A program made the translations under genes and the position numbers. From Prodigiosinella confusarubida (GTDB lineage Bacteria > Pseudomonadota > Gammaproteobacteria > Enterobacterales > Enterobacteriaceae), in contig NZ_CP025085.1 of assembly GCF_002847015.1 (NCBI RefSeq), forward strand, positions 2,542,001-2,606,000: DNA of 64,000 nucleotides. The letters are read 5' to 3'. How positions within the stretch are numbered: position 1 is the first letter of the stretch; every line of letters begins with the position of its first letter. The notes under the pieces are model-generated. The model did no database searches, was not told where the DNA came from, and was given only the letters and a program-made list of their open reading frames with translations. Of this stretch, positions 48,526 through 57,537 are shown one piece after another.

Positions 48526-49538
48526 TGGAATGGTATCCGTGGCTTAATACCGCTTATCGTCAACTGCTTGGGCAGTATCAGTCAGGACGTGGGCACCATG
48601 CATTGCTGATTCACGCATTGACTGGCATGGGCGATGCCTCGCTGGTGTATGCGTTAGGTCGCTGGCTATTGTGTCAGCATCGAGAGGGGATCAAAAGTTG
48701 CGGGAAATGCCATTCTTGCCAGTTGATGAGTGCTGGTACACATCCTGATTGGCATGTGCTCCGTCCTGAAAAAGGAAAGCAGAGTCTGGGTGTCGATGCA
48801 GTACGTGACGTGCTGGAGACAATATATCAGCATGCCCGTCAGGGGGGGGTGAAACTGATTTGGTTACCGCTGGCAGAGTCATTAACCGAAGCTGCGGCCA
48901 ATGCTTTGCTGAAAACGCTTGAAGAGCCACCGATGGAAACCTATTTCTTACTGGGATGCAGAGAGCCTTCTCGCTTGTTGGCCACCTTTCGCAGCCGTTG
49001 TTTATACCACTATCTTGATGTGCCGGATGAAACGTATAGCGTGCAATGGCTGAGTAGTCACTATCCGATGGACAGTCAGGCGACACTGACGGCGCTGAGA
49101 TTATATGCCGGTGCACCGCTGGCTGCCGCCAAGCTGTTGCAGCCTGAACATTGGAAACCACGGCAAACACTGTGCCTGACGTTGTCTGATTGTCTGATAC
49201 AGCGGAACTTTTTGCCATTAGTTACTCCGTTGAATCACGAAGATGTTGATGATCGAATTCACTGGTTGTCTGCATTGTTACTTGATGCCATAAAGTGTCA
49301 GCATGGGGCAGAGGAGTATCTGGTTAATCAGGATCAGCTTCATCTGGTGCAACAATTGGCGAACACGCTGGACAGTGATCGACTACACCATGAACTGCGT
49401 CAATGGTTACAATGCCGTCATCAGTTGCGCGTCATAACCGGTGTGAACCGCGAGTTATTGTTAACAGAACGGCTGCTGAACTGGGAACAAAATCTGTCGG
49501 TAACAACGCTTTTGCCATCCCATCCATTTTCTGTCTGA
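48525..49538 (+). CDS. holB: DNA polymerase III subunit delta'
   Basis: 337 residues (E. coli 334). Begins WYPWLNTAYRQLLGQYQSGRGHHALLIHA. The zinc module is CGKCHSCQLMSAGTHPD, and the AAA+ part contains EAAANALLKTLEEPP and the sensor region FLLGCREPSRLLATFRSRC. As in all delta' proteins the P-loop is degenerate. It is the rigid stator of the clamp loader. Coupled to tmk by a TGATG overlap. Confidence 0.96.
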   Translation: MEWYPWLNTAYRQLLGQYQSGRGHHALLIHALTGMGDASLVYALGRWLLCQHREGIKSCGKCHSCQLMSAGTHPDWHVLRPEKGKQSLGVDAVRDVLETIYQHARQGGVKLIWLPLAESLTEAAANALLKTLEEPPMETYFLLGCREPSRLLATFRSRCLYHYLDVPDETYSVQWLSSHYPMDSQATLTALRLYAGAPLAAAKLLQPEHWKPRQTLCLTLSDCLIQRNFLPLVTPLNHEDVDDRIHWLSALLLDAIKCQHGAEEYLVNQDQLHLVQQLANTLDSDRLHHELRQWLQCRHQLRVITGVNRELLLTERLLNWEQNLSVTTLLPSHPFSV

Positions 49539-49556
49539 TTACTACTGGATAGCTAT

Positions 49557-50354
49557 ATGTTGTTAGTTGATTCTCACTGCCATCTTGACGGACTGGATTA
49601 CCAGTCTTTGCATAAAAATGTCACCGATGTGCTTGAAAAAGCGCAATGCCGGGATGTTGGGTTTGTGTTGGCTGTTGCAACCACATTGACTGGTTTTCGC
49701 GCGATGACTGAGCTTATCGGTGAAAGAGAAAACGTCGCTTTTTCCTGTGGAGTACATCCGCTTAATCAGGATGCGCCTTATGATTATGCTGAACTGCGCG
49801 AGTTGGCTTCTTCTCCTGCGGTGGTGGCAATGGGGGAAACCGGCCTGGATTATTATTATCAGCAGGAAACCAAAGTGCAGCAACAAGCGTCTTTTCGGGA
49901 GCATATCCGCATTGGCCGCGAGTTAAACAAACCGGTCATTGTGCATACCCGTTCGGCCCGAGAAGACACATTGACGATTCTGGAAGAAGAAAACGTAGAA
50001 GCCTGTGGCGGCGTATTACACTGTTTTACAGAAGATCTGCCGACAGCAAGGAAACTGCTGGATATGGGGTTCTATATCTCTTTTTCAGGTATTGTCACGT
50101 TTCGTAATGCAGAAGAGCTACGCGAGGTTGCTCGATATATACCGCTGGACAGAATGCTGATTGAAACTGATTCACCGTGGCTAGCACCGGTGCCCTATCG
50201 GGGCAAAGAAAATCAGCCTGCCTATGTCCGTGACGTCGCTGAATATTTGTCCGTCCTTAAAGGCGTCAGTCTGGAAACGTTGGCAATGACTACAACCCAT
50301 AACTTTTCACAGCTATTTCATATTGATTCAGCACGGTTGACCGCCACTGAATAG
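49557..50354 (+). CDS. ycfH: TatD-family metal-dependent hydrolase YcfH
   Basis: 265 residues, as in E. coli YcfH. Metal sites: VDSHCHLDGL at the start, AMGETGLDYYY, VIVHTRSAREDT, LHCFTED and ETDSPWLAP. TatD-type proteins act as 3'-5' exonucleases or deoxyribonucleases, or remove damaged D-aminoacyl groups; the role of YcfH itself is not firmly known. It ends the pabC-mltG-tmk-holB string. Confidence 0.94.
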   Translation: MLLVDSHCHLDGLDYQSLHKNVTDVLEKAQCRDVGFVLAVATTLTGFRAMTELIGERENVAFSCGVHPLNQDAPYDYAELRELASSPAVVAMGETGLDYYYQQETKVQQQASFREHIRIGRELNKPVIVHTRSAREDTLTILEEENVEACGGVLHCFTEDLPTARKLLDMGFYISFSGIVTFRNAEELREVARYIPLDRMLIETDSPWLAPVPYRGKENQPAYVRDVAEYLSVLKGVSLETLAMTTTHNFSQLFHIDSARLTATE

Positions 50355-50429
50355 TGGATGAGAATAGCCGGGTTTTTTTTCGCTTCGTAATTAATGAACG
50401 AGAACATAAGTCTAACTCAGCTTGTATCT

Positions 50430-50451
50430 GGGCCGGGTTGCGGCTTTTTTT
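50430..50451 (+). terminator. Weak terminator between ycfH and ptsG
   Basis: GCCG/CGGC short stem followed by T7. The stem is short, so strength is uncertain. Confidence 0.4.
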
Positions 50452-50511
50452 AGTGATTGATCACAAATAACGAGACTTTCAGTATGGATGCTGTCTATCC
50501 GTACATTAAAA

Positions 50512-50527
50512 CGTGACTGTTATCAAA
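50512..50527 (+). promoter_or_regulatory. CRP site of ptsG
   Basis: CGTGA-CTGTTA-TCAAA aligns with the known E. coli ptsG CRP site (AACGTGATAGCCGTCAAAC) in both sequence and position relative to the Mlc box. Confidence 0.65.
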
Positions 50528-50540
50528 CATTGAACACGGC

Positions 50541-50565
50541 ATTTATTTTACTCTGCGTAAAAATT
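50541..50565 (+). promoter_or_regulatory. Mlc operator of ptsG
   Basis: The segment TTTATTTTACTCTGCGTAAA matches the E. coli ptsG Mlc site (ATTATTTTACTCTGTGTAATA). Mlc represses ptsG until it is drawn to dephosphorylated EIICB-Glc at the membrane. Confidence 0.7.
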
Positions 50566-50651
50566 ATGAGGGTGCTAAGACACCCAACACCGGGAAGAAT
50601 GTTATCCCCACCTTCAATGCCATATCAAAAATAAAAGTACTAGCACTATAT

Positions 50652-50671
50652 ACTCAGGAGCACTCTCAATT
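50652..50671 (+). promoter_or_regulatory. ptsG ribosome-binding site and SgrS pairing region
   Basis: ACTCAGGAGCACTCTCAATT just before ATG 50672 is the same as the E. coli ptsG sequence that pairs with the small RNA SgrS, which blocks translation during glucose-phosphate stress. The identity is to the base as far as I recall, while flanking leader has diverged. sgrS itself is not in the window. Confidence 0.65.
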
Positions 50672-52105
50672 ATGTTTAAAAACGCATTTGCAAACCTGCA
50701 AAAAGTAGGTAAGTCGCTCATGCTGCCGGTATCTGTACTGCCTATTGCAGGTATTCTGCTGGGCGTCGGATCGGCCAATTTTAGCTGGTTACCTGCGGTT
50801 GTCTCTAGTGTCATGGCACAAGCCGGTGATTCGGTATTTGCCAATATGCCACTGATTTTTGCTATTGGTGTCGCGCTGGGCTTCACCAATAACGACGGTG
50901 TTTCAGCACTGGCTTCAGTGGTTGCCTATGGCATCATGGTCAAAACCATGGCCGTTGTGGCACCATTGGTTCTGCATTTGCCAGCGACAGAAATCGCTGC
51001 CAAGCATTTGGCCGATACTGGGGTTCTGGGGGGGATTATTGCAGGCGCCATTGCGGCGTATATGTTTAATCGTTTCTACCGCATTCAGTTGCCGGAGTAT
51101 CTGGGGTTCTTCGCTGGTAAACGGTTTGTACCGATTATTTCCGGACTGGCTGCCATTATCACAGGTCTGGTTCTGTCTTTCATTTGGCCACCAGTGGGAA
51201 GCGTTATCCAGACTTTCTCTCAGTGGGCGGCTTATCAGAACCCGGTAGTAGCCTTCTTTATCTACGGTCTTGTCGAACGTAGCCTGGTACCGTTTGGTTT
51301 ACACCATATCTGGAACGTACCTTTCCAGATGCAGATTGGTGAGTTCACCAATGCGGCGGGTCAGGTATTTCATGGCGATATTCCTCGTTACATGGCGGGT
51401 GACCCGACTGCTGGCAAACTGTCTGGCGGTTTCCTGTTTAAAATGTACGGTCTGCCAGCTGCGGCTATTGCCATTTGGCATACAGCCAAACCGGAAAACC
51501 GCGCTAAAGTCGGTGGGATTATGATCTCAGCGGCATTGACCTCTTTCCTGACAGGGATCACTGAGCCGATTGAGTTCTCTTTCCTATTTGTGGCGCCAAT
51601 TCTTTATGTAATTCACGCTATTCTGGCAGGTCTGGCATTCCCGATCTGTATCCTGCTGGGTATGCGAGATGGCACCAGTTTCTCCCATGGTCTGATCGAC
51701 TTCATCGTATTAAGTGGCCACGGTAGCAGACTGTGGTTGTTCCCGATTGTGGGCCTTGGTTATGCGCTCGTTTATTACACTATTTTCCGTGTGCTGATTG
51801 TTAAACTGGACTTGAAAACACCTGGTCGTGAAGATTCCACTATCGAGCAGCTCTCACAGAACAGCACCGAAATGGCGGCTTCGTTGGTATCGGCATTCGG
51901 TGGTAAAGAAAACATCACTAATCTGGACGCTTGTATTACTCGTTTGCGTGTCAGCGTAAGCGATGTTGCCAAGGTGGATCAGGCTAGTCTGAAACAATTG
52001 GGTGCGGCCGGTGTTGTGGTTGCCGGCTCTGGTGTCCAGGCTATATTTGGTACCAAGTCTGATAACCTTAAAACCGATATGGATGACTATATCCGCAATC
52101 ACTAA
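50672..52105 (+). CDS. ptsG: PTS glucose transporter subunit IIBC
   Basis: 477 residues, equal in length to E. coli PtsG. The EIIC part (~10-390) has about ten membrane segments and the sugar-binding motif [15 protein letters not shown]; the EIIB part carries the phospho-Cys at 421 in [13 protein letters not shown]. It imports glucose with phosphorylation and is the sensor that frees target genes from Mlc. CRP, Mlc and SgrS sites are all recognisable upstream. Confidence 0.98.
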   Translation: MFKNAFANLQKVGKSLMLPVSVLPIAGILLGVGSANFSWLPAVVSSVMAQAGDSVFANMPLIFAIGVALGFTNNDGVSALASVVAYGIMVKTMAVVAPLVLHLPATEIAAKHLADTGVLGGIIAGAIAAYMFNRFYRIQLPEYLGFFAGKRFVPIISGLAAIITGLVLSFIWPPVGSVIQTFSQWAAYQNPVVAFFIYGLVERSLVPFGLHHIWNVPFQMQIGEFTNAAGQVFHGDIPRYMAGDPTAGKLSGGFLFKMYGLPAAAIAIWHTAKPENRAKVGGIMISAALTSFLTGITEPIEFSFLFVAPILYVIHAILAGLAFPICILLGMRDGTSFSHGLIDFIVLSGHGSRLWLFPIVGLGYALVYYTIFRVLIVKLDLKTPGREDSTIEQLSQNSTEMAASLVSAFGGKENITNLDACITRLRVSVSDVAKVDQASLKQLGAAGVVVAGSGVQAIFGTKSDNLKTDMDDYIRNH

Positions 52106-52130
52106 GCAGGTAGTGGGTTGCTATTGAAAG

Positions 52131-52310
52131 GAGGGTGCGAAAGCGCCCTCAGACCGTTGACAAACTTAGATATAGCGTCAGAACGGTGATAATGAGGAAG
52201 AGGAGTAAAGCATCCGCGCCAGGGATGGCGCGGCTTGAGCTTACAGGGAGGGACTTGCAGCGCCTTTACGATCTTCTCATTATCGCCGCTATATAGACGT
52301 TGTCATCAAA
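52131..52310. repeat. Palindromic intergenic repeat element after ptsG
   Basis: A GNRA hairpin GAGGGTGC-GAAA-GCGCCCTC (52131-52150, no T-run) is followed by a long imperfect inverted repeat. The left arm (~52165-52200) contains TATAGCGTC..GGTGATAATGAGGAAGA; the right arm (~52271-52306) contains TCTTCTCATTATCGCCGCTATATAGACG. The loop holds a smaller palindrome GCGCCAGGGATGGCGC and GAGCTTACAGGGAGGGACTTG. This looks like an enterobacterial palindromic element of the ERIC/YPAL kind; no second copy is in the window. Confidence 0.6.
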
Positions 52311-52314
52311 CTCA

Positions 52315-52335
52315 GGGCGCGAAAGCGCCCTTTTT
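52315..52335 (+). terminator. ptsG terminator
   Basis: GGGCGC-GAAA-GCGCCC followed by T5. Its stem-loop closely resembles the hairpin at 52131-52150 on the other side of the repeat. Confidence 0.88.
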
Positions 52336-52456
52336 CATGCGTAAAAAACAGTCTGGACATGAAACCGATAATCGGTTCCCTCTCAGAGGATTTCAGCAGT
52401 AGGATAAAAGAACAACCGGTAGCAACATGATTAACCATACTTTGAAGGGAAGAGTG

Positions 52457-53518
52457 ATGCAGATTTCAGCCGCCCAGTTAATACAGATTTCGCGTGAATT
52501 GTTACGAAAGGCAGGATGTGAGGAAGATGAAGCGTTATGTGTGTCCGATCATCTGGTGGCCGCCAACCTGAAAGGGCACGATAGCCATGGCGTCGGCATG
52601 TTACCGGACTATGTCAGCTTTATTGCCCAGGGCTTGATGCACCCGAATACACCTGCGCGTTTATTACGTGATGCTGGTGCTGTGCTACAGTTTGCCGGTG
52701 ATCGTGGCTTCGGTCAGCGTACCGGAAAAGAGGCGATGCAAGCTGCTATTGAGCGAGTAAAAACAACCGGTGTCTGCCTGATGACATTATCATCGACTTG
52801 CCATCTTGGCCGAATTGGAACGTATGGAGAAATGGCGGCCGAGGCTGGCATGATAGCCATCCACTTTGTTAACGTTAATGACCTGCCGCCGTTGGTTGCA
52901 CCTTTTGGTGGCAGCGAAGCGCGTTTCGGAACCAATCCGATTTGTATCGCTTTCCCTGGCACTCACGAGCACCCAGCGTTTATTCTTGATTTTGCTACCA
53001 GCATGGTCGCGTTGGGGAAAACACGGGTGGCTTATCTGGCTGGCAAAACATTTGATGACGATGTCATGCTGGACCAGAAAGGGCATCCGACCAACGATCC
53101 CCGTGTTATGTGGGAGGGCGAAAGTACCGGCGCGCTGAGGCCGATTGCCCTGCATAAAGGCGGTGGACTGATACTGGCGGCAGAGTTGCTGGCCGGTATT
53201 TTGTCTGGTGGGGGAACGGTTCAGCCAAACAACCAACGCCAGGGAGCGATTGTGAACAACATGACGACCATTGTGATCGATCCTTCTCAGTTGGTTGCCA
53301 TGGAGTGGCTGCAACGGGAATATGATGACATGCTGGAGTATGTCCGTTCCTCAAAAGCCACGGATCCGAATACACCAATATTGATTGCGGGTGAGCCGGA
53401 GATACAGACACGGCAACAGCGTACCGCGGTCGGTGTAACGGTTTCAGATCAGGAATGGCAGAGAATTGTCGCTGCCGGGCATCAACTGGGAATGTCCGCT
53501 ACAGCATTTTCTGTATAA
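52457..53518 (+). CDS. Malate/L-lactate dehydrogenase family (LDH2) oxidoreductase, HcxB/YbiC-like
   Basis: 353 residues from ATG 52457, which has AAGGGAAG upstream; an in-frame ATG at 52427 lacks support. LDH2 signatures: VAANLKGHDSHGVGMLPDYV, CHLGRIGTYGEMAAEAGMIAIHFVN, VAPFGGSEARFGTNPICIAFPG, LDFATSMVALGKTRVA. These NAD(P) enzymes reduce 2-oxoacids to 2-hydroxyacids. It resembles E. coli YbiC (hydroxycarboxylate dehydrogenase B) most by eye. In E. coli the ptsG-hinT gap holds fhuE, so this gene is a local replacement. Confidence 0.88.
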   Translation: MQISAAQLIQISRELLRKAGCEEDEALCVSDHLVAANLKGHDSHGVGMLPDYVSFIAQGLMHPNTPARLLRDAGAVLQFAGDRGFGQRTGKEAMQAAIERVKTTGVCLMTLSSTCHLGRIGTYGEMAAEAGMIAIHFVNVNDLPPLVAPFGGSEARFGTNPICIAFPGTHEHPAFILDFATSMVALGKTRVAYLAGKTFDDDVMLDQKGHPTNDPRVMWEGESTGALRPIALHKGGGLILAAELLAGILSGGGTVQPNNQRQGAIVNNMTTIVIDPSQLVAMEWLQREYDDMLEYVRSSKATDPNTPILIAGEPEIQTRQQRTAVGVTVSDQEWQRIVAAGHQLGMSATAFSV

Positions 53519-53628
53519 CCATAGGGCTAGTTTGCTTAAAGCGACAAAGAAAGTTGAAAATAACCAGATTCAACACGCATACTGCCAGCACACTGCTAAC
53601 CAGTGCCGATTTTTAAAGGATATATATC

Positions 53629-53979
53629 ATGGCTGAAGAAACTATTTTTAGTAAAATTATCCGCCGGGAGATTCCTGCCGATGTGGTCTACCAGGATGAA
53701 TTGGTTACTGCTTTCCGTGACATCGCACCACGTACACCTACCCATATTCTGATTGTTCCGAATGTGTTGATTCCAACCGTTAACGACACCACCGCCGAGC
53801 ATGAAGCCGCTTTAGGTCGCATGATTACGGTTGCCGGAAAAATTGCGCAGCAGGAAGGGATTGCTGATGATGGTTACCGCTTGATTATTAATTGCAATCG
53901 TCATGGCGGACAGGAAGTTTATCACGTACATATGCATCTTCTTGGCGGATGTGCGCTGGGGCCTTTGCTGGCTATTTAA
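53629..53979 (+). CDS. hinT: Purine nucleoside phosphoramidase HinT
   Basis: 116 residues with the histidine triad HVHMHLL (H-x-H-x-H-x-x) and the standard [16 protein letters not shown] start. HinT hydrolyses nucleoside phosphoramidates and adenylated lysine. The end differs from E. coli: [11 protein letters not shown] in place of GGRPLGPMLAHKGL, so the C-terminus is three residues shorter and an Arg is a Cys. The C-terminus affects activity in E. coli, so this may matter. ycfL, normally next, is absent. Confidence 0.96.
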   Translation: MAEETIFSKIIRREIPADVVYQDELVTAFRDIAPRTPTHILIVPNVLIPTVNDTTAEHEAALGRMITVAGKIAQQEGIADDGYRLIINCNRHGGQEVYHVHMHLLGGCALGPLLAI

Positions 53980-54132
53980 TTTATGCCTGTTATGTGCAGA
54001 TCCATTGATACCCTGTCCGGTAACGGTGTCATTTTTCTGACAACATGCAGAACATTTTTCAATGCACAGTAGCTGAGATGTGAGACAGGCACGTTTTCAG
54101 CGCTTTCGGTACGGCGTGTTACGAGGATAAAT

Positions 54133-54708
54133 ATGAAAAAATATCTAGGACTATTGCTGTTGGCGTTGGTACTGGCTGGGTGTTCCAGCCGTCCACCCGA
54201 GTCTGGACAACCGCCTGCCAGCATTGAGCCGGTACAACCGGAAAAACCAACATTGCCGCCACAAAGTGAGCCCCTGCCTGTACCGCCTAAACTTCAGACA
54301 TTTGACTGGGACGCGAGCATAACACCACTGATTGATCAGATGCTCAAGACGAGCGGCATCAACAAGGGCAGTATTCTGTTGGTGGATAACATGAAAAATA
54401 ACACCAACGGTGCGCTGCAAACAGTCAACGCCACCACGTCTATTTATCATGCACTGGCAGCCAACACGGTGTTTACGGTGGTGTCACGGGAACAATTAGC
54501 CGTTGCCCGACAAACGTTGGGAATTTCTGCGGAAGATAGCCTGGGATCACGGACCAAAGCCATTGGTCTGGCGCGTTACATCGGCGCACAATATGCACTG
54601 TACAGCGATGTCAGTGGAGATGTGAATTCGCCCAATCTGGATATGCAACTGATGCTGGTACGAACCGGTGAAATCGTCTGGTCCGGCAGTGGCACGATAC
54701 ACCAGTAA
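54133..54708 (+). CDS. lpoB: Penicillin-binding protein activator LpoB
   Basis: 191 residues (E. coli 213). A lipoprotein signal with lipobox LVLAGC (Cys at ~17) targets the outer membrane. A Pro-rich linker (~20-55) would span the periplasm, then a globular domain IDQMLKTSGINKGSILLVDNMKNNTNGALQT. LpoB reaches through the peptidoglycan to stimulate PBP1b. The linker is somewhat shorter than in E. coli. thiK starts inside its 3' end. Confidence 0.94.
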   Translation: MKKYLGLLLLALVLAGCSSRPPESGQPPASIEPVQPEKPTLPPQSEPLPVPPKLQTFDWDASITPLIDQMLKTSGINKGSILLVDNMKNNTNGALQTVNATTSIYHALAANTVFTVVSREQLAVARQTLGISAEDSLGSRTKAIGLARYIGAQYALYSDVSGDVNSPNLDMQLMLVRTGEIVWSGSGTIHQ

Positions 54709-55552
54709 AAATGAGTTGGTGGCACTCATCCGTCAGGTTATCCCGACGGTGGTAACCACCGGTTTTCATTTGGTGCCGATCAGCGGGCTGAGTTCGGAAA
54801 ACTGGCGGATTTGCACGTCGCAAGGTGATTGGCTGGCGCGTCCCCAGTTATTGGCGGGATTACAGATTGGTACTGATCGTCAGCGTGAGTTTGTGGTATT
54901 GCGTCAGATGGCGGCGCATGGATTGTCGCCCCGACCGCTATGTTGGCAGAAAGGATGGCTGATTATTGAGTGGTTATCCGGCCATATCGCCACACAGGAG
55001 ACATTCATTGATGCAGTTAATGATGGCAGTCTGGCTGTCAGTCTGGCGCGTTTGCATCAGCAACCTGGCTATGGTTTTCTGCTTGATCTGAAAACACGGT
55101 TTGCCCGCCACTGGCAGTTGATGGACCCTGGTCGTCGTTCGCCGGCATTATTAAAACGACATCAGATGTTTCAACATCGTCGCCTTCCTGAAGGTGGTAT
55201 CTTCGCACCTCTGCATCTCGATATACATGCTGGCAATCTGCTGCAAAAACAGGATCAGTGGTGGTTTATTGACTGGGAGTATGCCGCTGATGGTGATATT
55301 GCGCTGGAAGTGGCTGGGCTATTTCGCGCCAATGATCTGAACGAGGCATCACAACAACGTTTTCTGGACGCGTATTGTCATCAGTGGCCGGGATTATGGC
55401 CTGATGTGCTCGGGCATCGGGTTTACCAGTGGTTACCCTGGGTCGACTTCATGATACTGATGTGGTACGAAGTGCGCTGGCAACAAACACACCAGAAATC
55501 ATTTTTGCAGGCTGCTGACGCGATGCGGCTGAGATTGGGAATAACACCTTGA
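54668..55552 (+). CDS. thiK: Thiamine kinase ThiK (YcfN)
   Basis: 294 residues in the longest reading; E. coli ThiK has 274. It is an aminoglycoside-phosphotransferase-like kinase: FAPLHLDIHAGNLLQKQDQ holds the catalytic HxDxxxxN and WWFIDWEYAADGDIALEVAG the metal Asp. It phosphorylates thiamine for salvage. ATG 54668 overlaps lpoB by 41 bases; GTG 54689 or TTG 54716 would reduce or remove the overlap, so the start is not settled. Confidence 0.9.
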   Translation: MKSSGPAVARYTSKNELVALIRQVIPTVVTTGFHLVPISGLSSENWRICTSQGDWLARPQLLAGLQIGTDRQREFVVLRQMAAHGLSPRPLCWQKGWLIIEWLSGHIATQETFIDAVNDGSLAVSLARLHQQPGYGFLLDLKTRFARHWQLMDPGRRSPALLKRHQMFQHRRLPEGGIFAPLHLDIHAGNLLQKQDQWWFIDWEYAADGDIALEVAGLFRANDLNEASQQRFLDAYCHQWPGLWPDVLGHRVYQWLPWVDFMILMWYEVRWQQTHQKSFLQAADAMRLRLGITP

Positions 55553-55606
55553 AACGGCAGGAGCCGTGACCTATACCATACCGAGCAGATAAATAAAGGG
55601 GTTTTT

Positions 55607-56635
55607 GTGGGGCCGTTAATGTTAGATGTTGCCAGCTATGAGCTGGATGCTGAAGATCGTGAAGTTTTACAACATCCGTTGGTCGGTGGCGTGATTCTAT
55701 TCAGCCGAAATTTTCATGATGTCGCACAGTTGCGAGAACTGGTGCGGCAAATCCGCCAGGTTTCTGGGACGCGGCGAGTGATAGCGGTGGATCAGGAAGG
55801 TGGCCGGGTGCAACGGTTTCGTGAAGGTTTCACCACGTTGCCAGCAGCACAGGCATTTGCGGCACTCAACGATCTGTCCCGTGCCCAGCAGTTGGCGGAA
55901 GAGGCAGGGTGGTTGATGGCGGCGGAACTGGTGTCAATGGATATCGATATCAGTTTTGCCCCGGTATTGGACGTGGGTCATCAGTGTACCGCGATTGGCG
56001 AGCGTTCATTCCATGACCAACCGGAAATTGCATTGGCCGTGGCGGGTCGATTTATTGATGGTATGCACAGCGCGGGAATGAAAGTTACGGGTAAGCATTT
56101 CCCCGGACATGGTGCTGTTATTGCTGATTCGCATAAGGAAACCCCTCGAGACGACCGTCCGCTAGATCAAATTCGTACGCGCGACATGTGGATGTTTCGT
56201 GAGTTGATTTCACGTCAGCAGTTAGATGCCGTCATGCCTGCCCATGTAATTTATACTCATGCTGATCCGCATCCTGCCAGTGGTTCTCCTTACTGGTTAA
56301 AACAGGTACTCCGTCAGGAGCTGGGTTTTGGCGGCGTCATATTTTCTGATGATCTCTCAATGGAAGGTGCGGCTGTGTTGGGAAGTTATACGGCGCGTGC
56401 GCAGGCGGCGCTGGATGCCGGGTGTGATATGATTCTGGTGTGTAACCAACGTAAGGGCGCCGTTAGTGTACTGGATAATTTGTCTCCGGTTATGGCGGCA
56501 GGAATAAGCAATCTTTATCATCGGGGAACCTTTACCCGTCAGCAATTGCTAGACTCACCGCGTTGGAAACAGGCCAATCAAGCGTTGATTGCGTTGAATG
56601 AACAATGGCAGACGTACAAGACGGATAAGCTATAA
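55607..56635 (+). CDS. nagZ: Beta-N-acetylhexosaminidase NagZ
   Basis: 342 residues (E. coli 341) from GTG 55607. GH3 signatures: [31 protein letters not shown], and the catalytic loop [18 protein letters not shown] with the His/Asp pair, then [12 protein letters not shown] for the nucleophile Asp. It removes GlcNAc from anhydro-muropeptides in the cytosol during cell-wall recycling, which feeds AmpC induction signals where present. Confidence 0.97.
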   Translation: MGPLMLDVASYELDAEDREVLQHPLVGGVILFSRNFHDVAQLRELVRQIRQVSGTRRVIAVDQEGGRVQRFREGFTTLPAAQAFAALNDLSRAQQLAEEAGWLMAAELVSMDIDISFAPVLDVGHQCTAIGERSFHDQPEIALAVAGRFIDGMHSAGMKVTGKHFPGHGAVIADSHKETPRDDRPLDQIRTRDMWMFRELISRQQLDAVMPAHVIYTHADPHPASGSPYWLKQVLRQELGFGGVIFSDDLSMEGAAVLGSYTARAQAALDAGCDMILVCNQRKGAVSVLDNLSPVMAAGISNLYHRGTFTRQQLLDSPRWKQANQALIALNEQWQTYKTDKL

Positions 56636-56694
56636 ACACCTATTCTATTAGGTAATAACCTGGTGTGTCAGTAAATGCAGTGGTGAGGATACAG

Positions 56695-57237
56695 ATGATT
56701 ATCTACTTACACGGTTTTGATTCAAGCAGTCCCGGCAACCATGAAAAAGTTCTGCAGTTGCAGTTCATTGACGACGATGTTCGTCTGGTTAGCTACAGCA
56801 CATTACACCCCCGTCATGATATGCAACACCTACTGAAAGAAGTGGACAAACTGTTGCAGTTTAGTACTGATGATCGTCCACTTATCTGTGGTGTCGGGCT
56901 GGGGGGGTTTTGGGCAGAGCGCATTGGTTTTCTGTGTGATATTCGACAGGCTATCTTCAATCCTAATCTGTTTCCACAGGAAAACATGCTAGGGAAAATT
57001 GATCGTCCCGAAGAGTATGTGGATATAGCCACCAAATGCGTGGATAACTTTCGTGAAAAAAATCGTGATCGTTGTCTGGTAATGTTGTCCCGTCATGATG
57101 AAGTTCTTGATAGCCAGCATACTGCCCAAGTGCTGGATAACTACTACGAAATTATTTGGGATGAAACTGAAACCCATAAATTCAAGAATATCTCACCGCA
57201 TTTGCAGAGAATGAAAGCGTTTAAAACGCTGGGATAA
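56695..57237 (+). CDS. ycfP: YcfP, alpha/beta hydrolase-like protein
   Basis: 180 residues from ATG 56695 ([19 protein letters not shown]), as in E. coli YcfP; the frame is open 10 codons more without support. The family is UPF0227: YLHGFDS and [13 protein letters not shown] give an esterase-like motif in which the nucleophile position is a Leu-Gly, not the usual Ser, so catalysis is uncertain. It lies between nagZ and ndh as in E. coli. Confidence 0.94.
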   Translation: MIIYLHGFDSSSPGNHEKVLQLQFIDDDVRLVSYSTLHPRHDMQHLLKEVDKLLQFSTDDRPLICGVGLGGFWAERIGFLCDIRQAIFNPNLFPQENMLGKIDRPEEYVDIATKCVDNFREKNRDRCLVMLSRHDEVLDSQHTAQVLDNYYEIIWDETETHKFKNISPHLQRMKAFKTLG

Positions 57238-57266
57238 TTCCTTTCAAATTTCTTTTTTCTTTACCT

Positions 57267-57305
57267 CATCAGGCTCAGCATGATACGGGCCTGATGCCCT
57301 TTTCT
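57267..57305 (+). terminator. ycfP terminator
   Basis: CATCAGGC / GCCTGATG stem with a 14-base loop, followed by CCCTTTTCT. Confidence 0.6.
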
Positions 57306-57381
57306 AAATGAACAAACCCACTCTAAATTATTGAACAATAGGTTAAAATAGCGGCTTCGTGGCCTATGTAACTAAAATAAA

Positions 57382-57395
57382 TTGATATATATCAA
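57382..57395. promoter_or_regulatory. FNR box upstream of ndh
   Basis: TTGATATATATCAA is a perfect TTGAT-N4-ATCAA FNR site 143 bases before ndh. FNR represses ndh without oxygen in E. coli. Confidence 0.85.
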
Positions 57396-57537
57396 TTTTG
57401 GTGTGACCAAATAACCACGCATGCTATTCTGATGAAAATCACTCGATTTAATTTAAACATAACACTATGTAATATAATGTTATTCTCTATTTAACTTATT
57501 ATTAACTATTGGTTCATTATTTTCTCAGGGGGTTATT

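Noticed and set aside
50452-50470. GTGATTGATCAC as a CRP site before ptsG
   Set aside because: The half-site spacing is four, not six; the better CRP match is at 50512-50527.
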